Origin: JAGPIS01 sp964635545
Lineage (GTDB): Bacteria > Bacteroidota > Bacteroidia > Bacteroidales > Marinilabiliaceae
Reading direction: 5' to 3'
DNA length: 64,000 nt
NCBI GenBank assembly: GCA_964635545.1
Contig: CAZWOA010000002.1
Coordinates: 20,205-84,204 of the forward strand
In this document: positions 28,971-38,000 of the stretch, piece after piece
How positions within the stretch are numbered: position 1 is the first letter of the stretch
Layout of the letters: every line of letters starts with the position of its first letter
The notes under the pieces: generated by a model
The model's database searches: none
Seen by the model: only the letters and a program-made list of their open reading frames with translations
Told to the model about the DNA's origin: nothing
Position numbers and translations under genes: made by a program

Positions 28971-29020
28971 ATATTTCTTATCGGACAATAATGTATTGAA
29001 ATAAAAGAAAATTATTTGTG

Positions 29021-31597
29021 ATGAAACAAAAACAACTCTTTTTATATCTGTTCATTCTGTTGGCCATGTTTATTCCGAAGGCCAATGCCAATGAGCCCGA
29101 CTCCACATATCTGTTTGCCTATGGCGAGAATGGCTTGCGTTTTGCCTGGAGTAGCGACCAAAAAGACTGGAACTCAGTGGGTAACGGTTATGTCTATCTA
29201 CGCAGTGATTTCGGGCGGTGGGGCAGTCAGAAAAGGATGTACGACCCCGTGCTGATGCAGGATAATGCCGGTAAATGGCACTGCCTTTGGACTTTGAATG
29301 ATGAGGTGGGGATAATTGCTTATACAACTTCCGATAATCTAACCTATTGGCAGCCACAGTCATATCCCTATCTATTTGAAGGACAAGGTAATTGCCGGTT
29401 TATTGAGATTGATGGTAATGATGGTAAATTCACTATTACATGGCAAAATACCAAAGGTGACAAAAAATTTTATGGCACGTCAACTGCCGATTTCAAGCAT
29501 TATGAAACTGCTAAGGCTTTGCCACAATCGGCAAGGATAAATCAGCGGGTTTCGGTAAATGTGAATGGCGAAAGTCAGCAGGGAACAGTGCATAAAGTGG
29601 CTTGGAGCGTGGTTGATCATCTTATTGGTACCATGCAGGTTAACGAATTTAAGCGTAAGCAGAATGAAGAACGCATGGCGGATGACAATATCCGTTTTGC
29701 CAATCTGAAACCTGTAGATGCCACTCTGACCATCGATGCTTCCAATAGTAAGAGTATCAGCAATATGATGATGGGCATCTTCTTTGAAGATATCAATTAT
29801 GCTGCCGATGGCGGTATTTATGCCGAATTGATTCAAAATCGCGGTTTTGAGTATTCTCTAAGCGATAAGGAGGGGCGCGACCCGTCGTGGAACAGTACTA
29901 AGGCATGGACTCTTGTTGGGGATAATGGTAGTTTTACCATCGCAACAGAGAATCCTATTCATGCCAATAACAGCCATTATGCTGTTTTGAGCATTAAAAG
30001 TGTGGGCACAAAGCTTCAGAATGAGGGCTTTAACGGCATTGTAACCAATAAGGGTGAGAAGTACGATTTCTCATTTTTTGCCCGTAATGCAGATTCTAAA
30101 TCCAAAACGGTGCTGGTACGTCTTGCGTCGAAGGGAGGAGACGTGGTTGGTCAGGTATCTGTAAAAGTTAATTCCGATAAATGGAAGAAATATTCAGCCG
30201 TAATCACAGCAGGTGTTTCGTTGGATGATGCTGTGCTTGAGGTTGTTCCGCAGTCGGAAGGTGATTTATGCCTCGATATGATTTCACTTTTCCCTCAGAA
30301 GACATATAAAAACCGCAAAAACGGATTGCGTGCCGACCTTGCTCAGTTGCTGGAAGATATGCATCCCCGTTTTGTGCGTTTCCCCGGTGGTTGCGTAGCT
30401 CATGGCGACGGACTGGGCAATATCTATCGCTGGAAAAACAGCGTGGGGGCGTTGGAGTCGCGTGTGCCTACGCGTAATCTGTGGGGCTACCATCAGAGTA
30501 GCGGACTCGGTTATTTCGAGTATTTCCAGTTTTGCGAGGATATTGGTGCAGCACCACTTCCGGTAGTTGCGGCGGGCGTGCCTTGTCAAAACTCGGGAGT
30601 GGGTGGTCATGGCCAGCAGTGTGGCATACCCATGGATGAGATGCAGGATTACATCCAGGAGATTTTCGACCTGATAGAGTGGGCCAACGGCGATCCGAAG
30701 AAGAATAAATGGGCTAAGATGCGTGCCGATGCCGGCCATCCGAAGCCGTTCAATCTTAAATATCTTGGAATAGGCAACGAAGATCTTATTTCTGATGTTT
30801 TTGAAGAGCGTTACACCATGATTTGCAATGCCATTAAGGAGAAATATCCCGAAATTGTGATTATCGGTACCGCAGGTCCGTTTTTTGAGGGCAGCGACTA
30901 TGTGGAGGGGTGGCGCATAGCTACCGAGCTTGGCCTGCCAATGATTGATGAGCATTACTATAATCCGCCGGGATGGTATATTCATAATCACGATTTTTAC
31001 GACCGTTACGACCGTAACAAAGCCAAAGTTTATCTGGGCGAGTATGCAGCGCATCTGCCCAACCGTAAAAGCACCGTTGAAACGGCATTGGCCGAGGCTC
31101 TTCATCTAATTTCGTGCGAACGCAATGGCGATATTGTGGAGATGACCTCTTACGCACCACTGCTGGCCAAAGAGGGCTTCACTCAGTGGCGTCCCGATTT
31201 GATCTATTTCAATAATCGCGATGTGAAACCTACAACAAGCTACTATGTGCAGAAACTGTTCGGGCAGAATGCAGGTAATCAGTATCTTAATTCTCATCTT
31301 AAACTGAATAGCAACGACAACTCAGTTCTTAAACGCGTTGCTTGTTCGGTGGTTAGGGATGAGGCAACCGGAGATATGATTCTGAAACTTGTAAATCTCT
31401 TGCCTGTGGAGGTTAATGTTTCGCTTGATGATGCCGGATTGTTATCGTCGGGTAGTCAGGCTGCAAAGAGTGTATTTGCGGGTAGCTACGATAGTGAATC
31501 GGTGCTTCCCGTTGAGACAAAAATTAATGTTTCCGATATTAACAAAACCGTATTACCTCCCTATTCGCTAACCGTTGTGCGGGTGACGGGGAAATGA
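29021..31597 (+). CDS. GH51 alpha-L-arabinofuranosidase with N-terminal GH43-like domain
   Basis: The ATG at 29021 is preferred over a GTG one codon earlier. The 858-residue protein has a signal peptide (ends ANANEP). Residues about 25-225 resemble part of a five-bladed GH43/GH32-type propeller (DSTYLFAYGENGLRFAWS ... RMYDPVLMQDNAGKWHCLWT). Residues about 230-858 are a GH51 enzyme with a CBM4_9-like insert (about 290-430), acid/base Glu587 in GIGNED and nucleophile Glu644 in IDEHYY, then a C-terminal beta domain. The residue after the acid/base is Asp, whereas the paralogue at 53231 has the common GNEQWG. Removes arabinofuranose from arabinogalactan or arabinan in the periplasm. Last gene of PUL1. 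Confidence 0.88.
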   Translation: MKQKQLFLYLFILLAMFIPKANANEPDSTYLFAYGENGLRFAWSSDQKDWNSVGNGYVYLRSDFGRWGSQKRMYDPVLMQDNAGKWHCLWTLNDEVGIIAYTTSDNLTYWQPQSYPYLFEGQGNCRFIEIDGNDGKFTITWQNTKGDKKFYGTSTADFKHYETAKALPQSARINQRVSVNVNGESQQGTVHKVAWSVVDHLIGTMQVNEFKRKQNEERMADDNIRFANLKPVDATLTIDASNSKSISNMMMGIFFEDINYAADGGIYAELIQNRGFEYSLSDKEGRDPSWNSTKAWTLVGDNGSFTIATENPIHANNSHYAVLSIKSVGTKLQNEGFNGIVTNKGEKYDFSFFARNADSKSKTVLVRLASKGGDVVGQVSVKVNSDKWKKYSAVITAGVSLDDAVLEVVPQSEGDLCLDMISLFPQKTYKNRKNGLRADLAQLLEDMHPRFVRFPGGCVAHGDGLGNIYRWKNSVGALESRVPTRNLWGYHQSSGLGYFEYFQFCEDIGAAPLPVVAAGVPCQNSGVGGHGQQCGIPMDEMQDYIQEIFDLIEWANGDPKKNKWAKMRADAGHPKPFNLKYLGIGNEDLISDVFEERYTMICNAIKEKYPEIVIIGTAGPFFEGSDYVEGWRIATELGLPMIDEHYYNPPGWYIHNHDFYDRYDRNKAKVYLGEYAAHLPNRKSTVETALAEALHLISCERNGDIVEMTSYAPLLAKEGFTQWRPDLIYFNNRDVKPTTSYYVQKLFGQNAGNQYLNSHLKLNSNDNSVLKRVACSVVRDEATGDMILKLVNLLPVEVNVSLDDAGLLSSGSQAAKSVFAGSYDSESVLPVETKINVSDINKTVLPPYSLTVVRVTGK

Positions 31598-31635
31598 TGT
31601 TGTAATACCGATTAGTGTCCGATTGAATTGAACAG

Positions 31636-31684
31636 AATTGGGACTTGACTGGGGCCTGCCTTTAGTTGAGTCCCAATTTTTTTC
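31636..31684 (+). terminator. Rho-independent terminator ending PUL1
   Basis: AATTGGGACT at 31636-31645 pairs with AGTCCCAATT at 31669-31678 and is followed by a T run. Confidence 0.82.
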
Positions 31685-31757
31685 AGGATCTTTACAAAAA
31701 AATGTGATGTGGGATAAACTTCGAATATTATGAGAACAATATGTAAGTCAGGGGATT

Positions 31758-32160
31758 ATGGATTCGATTGATTATGATAAGTTTGTGTGATTTCCATAGT
31801 GTTTAATTCGTCTAAAATCGAGGGTTGTTCTCTTTCAGAAACGGACACTATAGTCTTATTAGAAAATAATATAACAGCTCAGGGAAAGCCATTGACCGAT
31901 CACTTGATGGTTAAAGACCATTTTGATGCTTTTATCAAGATAAAGCAAGATGCGGTAGATAAGCGAAAATTATCAATTGGATTTATCCAAAAGATAAATG
32001 CTTTGGTGATGAAATCAACAGGAGCAGCAGTTAGTACAATTTCAGGTAACTTTGATATTTCAAAAGGGGATTTACGATTAGCTCAAGTATATGTTGATAA
32101 AAAATACTTTCCTGATTTTAAAAAAAGTGCCTGATTTTTTAAAAGGTTTGGTGATAAAGA
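31758..32160 (+). pseudogene. Remnant of a Fic-family gene (N-terminal part, frameshifted)
   Basis: The frame from 31787 encodes a typical N-terminus of a longer Fic/DOC protein: NSSKIEGCSLSETDT, TAQGKPLTDHLMVKDH. It lacks an ATG in that frame; an ATG at 31758 (MDSIDYDKFV) is in another frame. The frame stops after FPDFKKSA; removing one A from the seven-A run near 32120 restores FPDFKKVPDFLKGL, the family sequence, before a further stop. No HPFxDGNGR motif follows. So this is a decayed gene with at least two frameshifts and no catalytic domain. Sequencing error could explain one shift only. The 32160-32306 stretch shows nothing else recognisable. Confidence 0.7.
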
Positions 32161-32306
32161 TTTGAATATTTTTCGAGATTTTATTTGTCGTCAGTAGATA
32201 AAATTTTATGAAGCAGAGTTAAATAAATTTAGAAAAAGCAACTCGGGGTTTTCGCTGTTGTTTTGAAATAAAAAAGTTTTCCTATTTCTTATATGCTATT
32301 GTATAG

Positions 32307-32340
32307 AAAGCCTCACTCCATATCATGCAGGTTGGGCTTT
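32307..32340 (+). terminator. Weak terminator-like hairpin upstream of fic
   Basis: AAAGCC at 32307-32312 pairs with GGCTTT at 32335-32340, followed by TAG. Short stem, so tentative. Confidence 0.3.
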
Positions 32341-32387
32341 TAGCTATTCGGTATTCAAACATTGCACTTCAATTCCAAATTAAATTT

Positions 32388-32395
32388 TATCTTTG
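32388..32395 (+). promoter_or_regulatory. -7 promoter box of the fic gene
   Basis: TATCTTTG matches TAnnTTTG, 28 bp before the ATG at 32424. The transcript would start about 20 nt before the start codon. Confidence 0.55.
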
Positions 32396-32419
32396 TGATA
32401 GTATCAAATGATAGTATCA
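32396..32419 (+). promoter_or_regulatory. Paired palindromic operator TGATAGTATCA before fic
   Basis: The 11-bp palindrome TGATAnTATCA occurs twice, at 32396-32406 and 32409-32419, 13 bp apart. The pair fills the space between the -7 box and the start codon, so a bound protein would block transcription start. The Fic protein has a C-terminal winged-helix-like domain and could be the repressor. Confidence 0.6.
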
Positions 32420-32423
32420 TGTT

Positions 32424-33377
32424 ATGAGACCACCTTACGAGCTAACGATAACAATTTTAAAATTAATCACTTCAATTTCTGAAAAAATTGGAGAAGTAAA
32501 TGCTAAATATTTAATCAGGAGTAATCCGACTTTAAGAAAACAAAATCAGATTAAGACGATTCATTCTTCACTAAGCATCGAAGGAAATACATTAACCGAA
32601 AAGCAGATAACTGCAATTATTGAAAATAAACGTGTTGTTGGGCCTGAAAAAGATATTATTGAAGTTATGAATGCTTTAGCAGTTTATAAAAACATCGGTA
32701 AACTTAAACCTAATAATGAAAAAGACTTTCTGAATGCTCATAAATTATTGCTAAGCAAGCTTATAGAAAAACCAGGGAAATATAGAAATCAAGGAGTTGG
32801 TATTGTAAAAGGATCGAAGGTAGAACATGTTGCTCCTCCTTTTGAAATTGTTCCCTATTTAATGAAAGATTTATTTGAGTATCTAAATGATAAAACAGAA
32901 TTGACATTAATTAAAAGCTGTGTTTTTCATTACGAAATGGAATTTATTCATCCCTTTTTAGATGGAAACGGAAGAATGGGACGATTGTGGCAAACATTAA
33001 TCTTAATGCAGGACTATCCTATTTTTGAATTTATCCCTTTTGAAACCCTGATTTCAAAAAATCAAAAGGAATATTATATGGCTTTATCACAATCAGACAA
33101 AGAAGGTAAATCAACTATATTTATTGAATATATGTTGAAAATAATAGACAATTCTTTAGCTGAATTACTCGAAACTGCAAGTAAAAAACTCTCTGGAGAA
33201 GAACGGATAAGTATTTACCTTGAGCATAATAACAATGAATTTACAAGAAAGGATTATATGAATTATTTCAAGGATATTTCTTCTGCAACGGCAAGTCGAG
33301 ATTTGAAAAAGGCAACTGAAAATAGTCGATTAGTAAAGAATGGAGATAAGAAAACAACCACTTATAAAAAATGCTGA
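32424..33377 (+). CDS. Fic-family AMPylation (adenylyltransferase) protein, class II
   Basis: A 317-residue cytoplasmic protein. The N-terminal helix carries the auto-inhibition motif [ST]xxxE[GN] as S49-L-S-I-E53-G, which places it in class II where Glu53 blocks ATP binding. The Fic core has HPFLDGNGRMGR starting at His176, the full active-site loop; His176 is the catalytic base. Residues about 240-317 (EERISIYLEHN ... TRKDYMNYFKDISSATASRDLKKATEN) look like a winged-helix DNA-binding domain. Fic proteins transfer AMP from ATP to Ser/Thr/Tyr hydroxyls; the target is unknown. No antitoxin gene is visible next to it. The gene is AT-rich compared with the flanking PULs and lies beside a broken fic, both pointing to horizontal acquisition. 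Confidence 0.9.
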   Translation: MRPPYELTITILKLITSISEKIGEVNAKYLIRSNPTLRKQNQIKTIHSSLSIEGNTLTEKQITAIIENKRVVGPEKDIIEVMNALAVYKNIGKLKPNNEKDFLNAHKLLLSKLIEKPGKYRNQGVGIVKGSKVEHVAPPFEIVPYLMKDLFEYLNDKTELTLIKSCVFHYEMEFIHPFLDGNGRMGRLWQTLILMQDYPIFEFIPFETLISKNQKEYYMALSQSDKEGKSTIFIEYMLKIIDNSLAELLETASKKLSGEERISIYLEHNNNEFTRKDYMNYFKDISSATASRDLKKATENSRLVKNGDKKTTTYKKC

Positions 33378-33456
33378 GCTAAAAATGCTGTTGAACGGAA
33401 TTGACCAAAACAACTCTATGGGTTTTGCCACGTAGCCATTGGGAGTGTTGAAAAAT

Positions 33457-33497
33457 AAACAAAGAGTTGTAAATTATTTATTTACAACGCTTTGTTT
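33457..33497. terminator. Bidirectional hairpin between fic and the nitroreductase gene
   Basis: AAACAAAG at 33457-33464 pairs with CTTTGTTT at 33490-33497, and GTTGTAAA pairs with TTTACAAC inside. It sits between convergent genes and could stop transcripts from both. Confidence 0.65.
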
Positions 33498-33528
33498 GAT
33501 TATAATGATGTGAATTGAAGTTTTTGTA

Positions 33529-34164
33529 TTATTTCACCTCAATAACGAACTCATTTTTTGGTACTCGCACTTTTTTCATAGATGCTACCCAGTCTTTTTC
33601 GGTGTTGGCATATCCCACATACATTAGCGATACGCTTCTTAATCCTAGTTTGCGCAGTCCAAGCACTTCGTCGATAACTGCATTGTCGAAACCTTCCACC
33701 GGAGTGGTGTCAACCCGTAGCTCGGCAGCTTGTGCCAGTGCCAATCCCAGTGCAATATACGTTTGGCGTGCTGTATGTGCGAAATTCTCATCTGCCGATT
33801 GTTGCAAGTATATCGATTTCAGCTTGTCGGTATAGCTTCCGAAGCGGCCGCGTGGCAATCCTCGCTCGTCGGTGGTGAAGTCATACACCTTGTCGATTCG
33901 CTCCTCGGTATATCTGTCCCAAGCCGCAAAAATTATCACATGTGAACAGTCGGCCATACACTCAGGATTTAGCGCACCCTTTGTTAGTTTGTCCTTTACT
34001 TCTTGATTTTCAACTACTATCACCTGGAAAGGCTGCAATCCCGATGAGGTGGGAGCGAGGCGTGCAGCTTCAACTATCTTATCGATATTCTCTTTGCTAA
34101 CTTTCTTTGTGGGGTCGTATGCTTTCACCGCATGACGCCACTGTAAATCATCATTTAAAGCCAT
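33529..34164 (-). CDS. Nitroreductase-family NAD(P)H-dependent flavin oxidoreductase
   Basis: A 211-residue cytoplasmic protein of the NfsB/YdgI type: RHAVKAYDPTKKVS near the N-terminus (FMN-binding Arg-x-x-x-x-Tyr/Phe pattern), ARLAPTSSGLQPFQVIVV (about 34-51), and ALGLALAQAAELRVDTTPVEGFD (about 136-158). Uses FMN and NAD(P)H to reduce nitroaromatics, quinones or related electrophiles. It begins 11 bp after the regulator gene upstream, so the two form an operon, and the regulator probably controls it in response to peroxide or electrophile stress. Confidence 0.88.
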   Translation of the reverse strand: MALNDDLQWRHAVKAYDPTKKVSKENIDKIVEAARLAPTSSGLQPFQVIVVENQEVKDKLTKGALNPECMADCSHVIIFAAWDRYTEERIDKVYDFTTDERGLPRGRFGSYTDKLKSIYLQQSADENFAHTARQTYIALGLALAQAAELRVDTTPVEGFDNAVIDEVLGLRKLGLRSVSLMYVGYANTEKDWVASMKKVRVPKNEFVIEVK

Positions 34165-34175
34165 TATTTTCGTGT

Positions 34176-34762
34176 TTATAATTTATTCAATATTCTGTAT
34201 GTCACTGTTCGCAACTCTTCAAGTTCTTCGATGGTGATGCCCAGTTTGGCAATCAGTTTTTCTGGTATTTCGGCCACTCTGTTGCGCATGCACTTCCCAT
34301 CGTCGGTAAGGCTTATTTGCACCACCCTTTCATCGCAGGTTTTTCTTTTTCTGATGATGAAATTCTTCGCTTCCATTCTTTTTAATAATGGGGTTAAAGT
34401 TCCACTATCCAGATGTAGTTTTTCGCCTATCTCTTTCACGCTCATTGAGTCGTGTTGCCATAGCACCATCANNNNNNNNNNNNNNNNNNNNNNNNNNNNN
34501 NNNNNNNNNNNNNNNNNNNNNNNNNNNNNNNNNNNNNNNNNNNNNNNNNNNNNNNNNNNNNNNNNNNNNNNAGTTTTTCGCCTATCTCTTTCACGCTCAT
34601 TGAGTCGTGTTGCCATAGCACCATCAATACCAGATACTGCGGATATGTGAGATCCAACTCATCCAGAAATGGGCGATACGCATTCATTATGCCTCGCGAC
34701 AGAGCGTATAGCGGAAAACAAACCTGTTTTTCAAACTTGAAATTGTCATCTTCAGTTTTCAT
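34176..34762 (-). CDS. MarR/OhrR-type peroxide-sensing repressor (interrupted by a scaffold gap)
   Basis: The start at 34762 gives MKTEDDNFKFEKQVCFPLYA. A run of 100 N (34472-34571) interrupts the gene, but the 55 bases before it are identical to the 55 after it, so the real gene is continuous once the duplicated copy is merged: 143 residues with no frameshift. Winged-helix motifs: ELDLTYPQYLVLMVLW, VKEIGEKLHLDSGTLTPLLKRME, CDERVVQISLTDDG. Cys15 sits in the same place as the redox-sensing Cys15 of Bacillus OhrR, and the YPQYLVL and LDSGTLTP segments match that subgroup. It probably represses its own operon with the nitroreductase until organic hydroperoxide oxidises Cys15. Confidence 0.88.
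34472..34571. other. Assembly gap (100 N) with duplicated 55-bp flanks
   Basis: Bases 34417-34471 and 34572-34626 are identical. This is the mark of two contigs that overlap by an assembly k-mer but were joined with a placeholder. No DNA is probably missing. Confidence 0.9.
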
Positions 34763-34850
34763 GGTGCAAAGATAATGCAAAATTAAATTGTGCACAATAT
34801 AGTTTTGCGAGATTAATATTTTTTAAGATTATTGTCCGCTAAAAAATAAA

Positions 34851-34990
34851 AGATCTTTCACTGTGTTCAAAATGACGTTCAGGTAGTTATGTTGTTTGTT
34901 GGGGCTTGGTTGGCGGCTTCGTCGCCAACCAAGCCCCAACAAACAAGTCGCAACGTAACACGCTGTCCTTCTGAGCGAAGCGAAGAATCT
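34851..34990. repeat. MITE-like palindromic element
   Basis: An inner perfect inverted repeat has 24-bp arms (34892-34915 and 34923-34946; core GGGGCTTGGTTGGCG) around a 7-bp loop. Outside it, the left end AGATCTTTCACTGTGTTCA (from 34851) resembles the inverted right end AGATTCTTCGCTTCGCTCA (from 34990 on the minus strand), forming diverged terminal inverted repeats. The right end is a form of an interspersed repeat common in Bacteroidetes intergenic DNA. No protein is encoded. Confidence 0.6.
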
Positions 34991-35019
34991 AAAAAGTTGA
35001 ATAGGACAAAAGTATTCTT

Positions 35020-38000
35020 TTACATTATCGGGCGCGGTTTTTTATCTTTTGCCAGCGCGCTTGGGGTAATGCCGAACTGCTTGGTGAAGCATCGCGTGAA
35101 ATATTTGGGATCGTTGAATCCCACTTCATAGGCCACTTCGGATATATAGGTGTCGTCGGGAGATTGTATTATGGTTTCGTAAGCTATGTTTAGCCTGTAA
35201 TTGCGTATAAAATTTCCGGGAGTCTGTCCGGTTAGTGCCACCATTTTTTTGTTGAGCAGGCTTGCGCTTATGCCCATCGTGTCGGCTAGGTCTTTAATTT
35301 CGTAGTCGTAATTTTTATAGTTCTTTTTGATTGAATCCATAAGGGTTCGCAGAAACTTATCGTCGTTAGATTCTTTCGACACGTTGAGGTCCTCAACGCT
35401 CATATTAAGGCTGAATTTGCGCTGATAGAGCTTGCGGGTATCTATAATGTTTTTCACCCTTGTAAGTAGCAACTCTTCGTTGAAAGGTTTTGTTAGATAT
35501 TCGTCAATCCCTGTGCGATAACCACTTAACTGTGCATCAACTGATGTTTTTGCGGTTAGCATCAAAAATGGAATATGCGAAATGCTGATGTCGCTCTTAA
35601 CTATTTTCGATAGTTCCAGCCCATCCATCACGGGCATCATCAGGTCGCTGATTATAAAGTCTATATGCTTGGCTTTCAGTACTTCCAATGCCTCTTTGCC
35701 ATTTTCGGCCTCCGCTATATTGTAATAATCTGATAATATGGAAGCTATGTAGTTGCGCATATCTGGGTTATCTTCAACTACAAGTATGGTAGGTTCTTTT
35801 TTAGAGATTTCTGTTGTGTTTTCTTCTTCAGCATCTGTTATATAATGTGCTGTTTCTGTTATAACTGTTTCCGGTATTGGTTGGTGGGTCAAATCACGGC
35901 TTATCGGTATTAATATCCTGAATGACATGCCGTTAGGTTTGACGTTTTTAGCCGTTATTGTTCCATTCATCAATTTAGTGATGCTTTTGCATAGGAAAAG
36001 TCCTATGCCTGTTCCTGTGTGGCTCTGGCTAATGTGTCGTTCATGGTTATCCGATTGGTAGAACTGTTCGAATATGTGCTCAATTTCCTCATCTTTAACC
36101 CCTTTGCCCGTGTCGCGCACACTTATGGATAGTTGCTCCCTGGTGCTTTTTTTGTCATGTAATGTGCCTATATACAGTGATATATTGCCGTTGTTGGGTG
36201 TGTATTTTATAGCATTGGACAATAGGTTGGTTACCATTTTGCGTATTGCCTCTTTGTCGGTTAGTATGTAGGGTTGTGCCACCCTGAATATGGTGTTAAT
36301 TGTTATGCCTCGCTCACTGGCAAAGGTCTCGAATGGAAGTATTATGTCTTCTATTATGTTGATAATATTTTCGTTAGCCATGGTTATGGTAATGGAGTCC
36401 GACTCTACTTTTCTAAAATCCATCAGTTGGTTAACAAGCGACAATAGGTTTTTAGAGTTTTTCTCCACATAATGGAGCTGTTCCGCCACTTTGGGATTGG
36501 TTGTCAGTTTGAGTGCACGCTCTATTGGTCCAACGATTAGCGTGAGTGGCGTGCGGAATTCGTGAGTAATATTTGTGAAGAACGATATCCTGTCGGCCAT
36601 TGCCTCTTTTACTTTTTCCGACATCACTATCAGTTGTTTACGCTGTTCGAGAATCTCCTCGTTTTGTGCAAATAGTTTGTTGTTCTGGTTTTTCAGTTCA
36701 ACTGCCTGTTTTTCAAGCTGTTTCTTTTGATTTTTCAACTCAATGGTTCTCTCTTCCACTTTTTTATGAAGTACTTTCCGTTGCCGTTTTATGGAGTTTA
36801 TCTTCATGTTGTAGAAATATACCAGCGATGCTAAGGTAAATAGTATTACCAAGGTAATAAACCATGTTGTGCGAAAAAAATAAGGCTTAATCACTATCTC
36901 CATTTGCGATATGTAGGTACTCCAGTCGGCCGACTGCCCCTTACTTTTCACCTGAAGTGTGTATGTGCCGGGGCGTAGGTTGGTGTAACTTGCAAATCGG
37001 CGTGTGGCATCGTTGGTTATCCAGTCATCATCGAAGCCAAGCAGGCGGTGAGCATACATTACCGATCCGGGCTTATCATATTCCAATCCCGAAAATTCGA
37101 TGGCAAAAGAGCGGTCGCGTTGATGAAGGGTTACCTTGTTGGTATAGGCTATATCTTTGTCAATATAGTTGCCTTTTTCGTGATTTATCGTGTTGTTTTG
37201 AATCTGTAGTTTGGTGAATACCACTTTCCCATCGGCGGCATCGTTCTTTTGTGGCATTCCATATAGTTCGGTTAAACCTCCCACACTGCCAAAATACATT
37301 TTGTTGTTGATTGTCGATTTATAACTTGCATTCCAGTAGAATTGATTGCTAACTAGGCCGTCTCTGCGGGTGTAGCTTGCAACATTCTTTGTGGCGGGGT
37401 CAATACTGAAAATACCCATGCCCGAGCTAGCCCACATCACTCCGCTATTATCTTCTAGTATGCCAAGTATTGTACTGTTTTCAATTCCTTCTTTATCGGT
37501 AAATAGCTCGCTGGCAAAACTGTTGCCTTTACGTTTCAGTCTGCATATTCCATAGCCATTACTTCCAAGCCATATGGAGCTGTCGTGCGATTGATAGATG
37601 CAAGTAATATTTTTCAGAAACTGTTTGTTTAGTTTGTCGCTATTGAGTCTCAATAATTTGGCATCACAGGTAAATTGTTGTCTGTTGAATTTTGCTATAT
37701 CTATGATTATAAGTCCTTTAGTTGTGCCTATCCATAGCTGGTCGTTTTCATCAATCATGCAACCTAACGAACCTGCTATGTTTTGTGTAACTGTTTGTGA
37801 TATCGGATGTTTCAATGATTTAGATTCTATATCATAAAAAAATATATCTCGATTGGTACCTATCCACATACCATTATTTATTTTGTCGTATTTCAATATA
37901 CCAATATAGTTCAGTCCGTCATCGGTAATCTGTTGCATCAGTTTTGCGGGTAATGTTTTTATACTTAGTATGTTGATGCCGCCTCCCCAGGTTCCTAACC

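Noticed and set aside
34176..34795. MarR gene as two broken genes
   Set aside because: The 55-bp duplicated flanks of the N run show that it is a scaffolding artefact.
34889..35131. An 80-residue plus-strand frame
   Set aside because: It crosses the palindromic element and the 3' end of the hybrid regulator, and has no recognisable motif.
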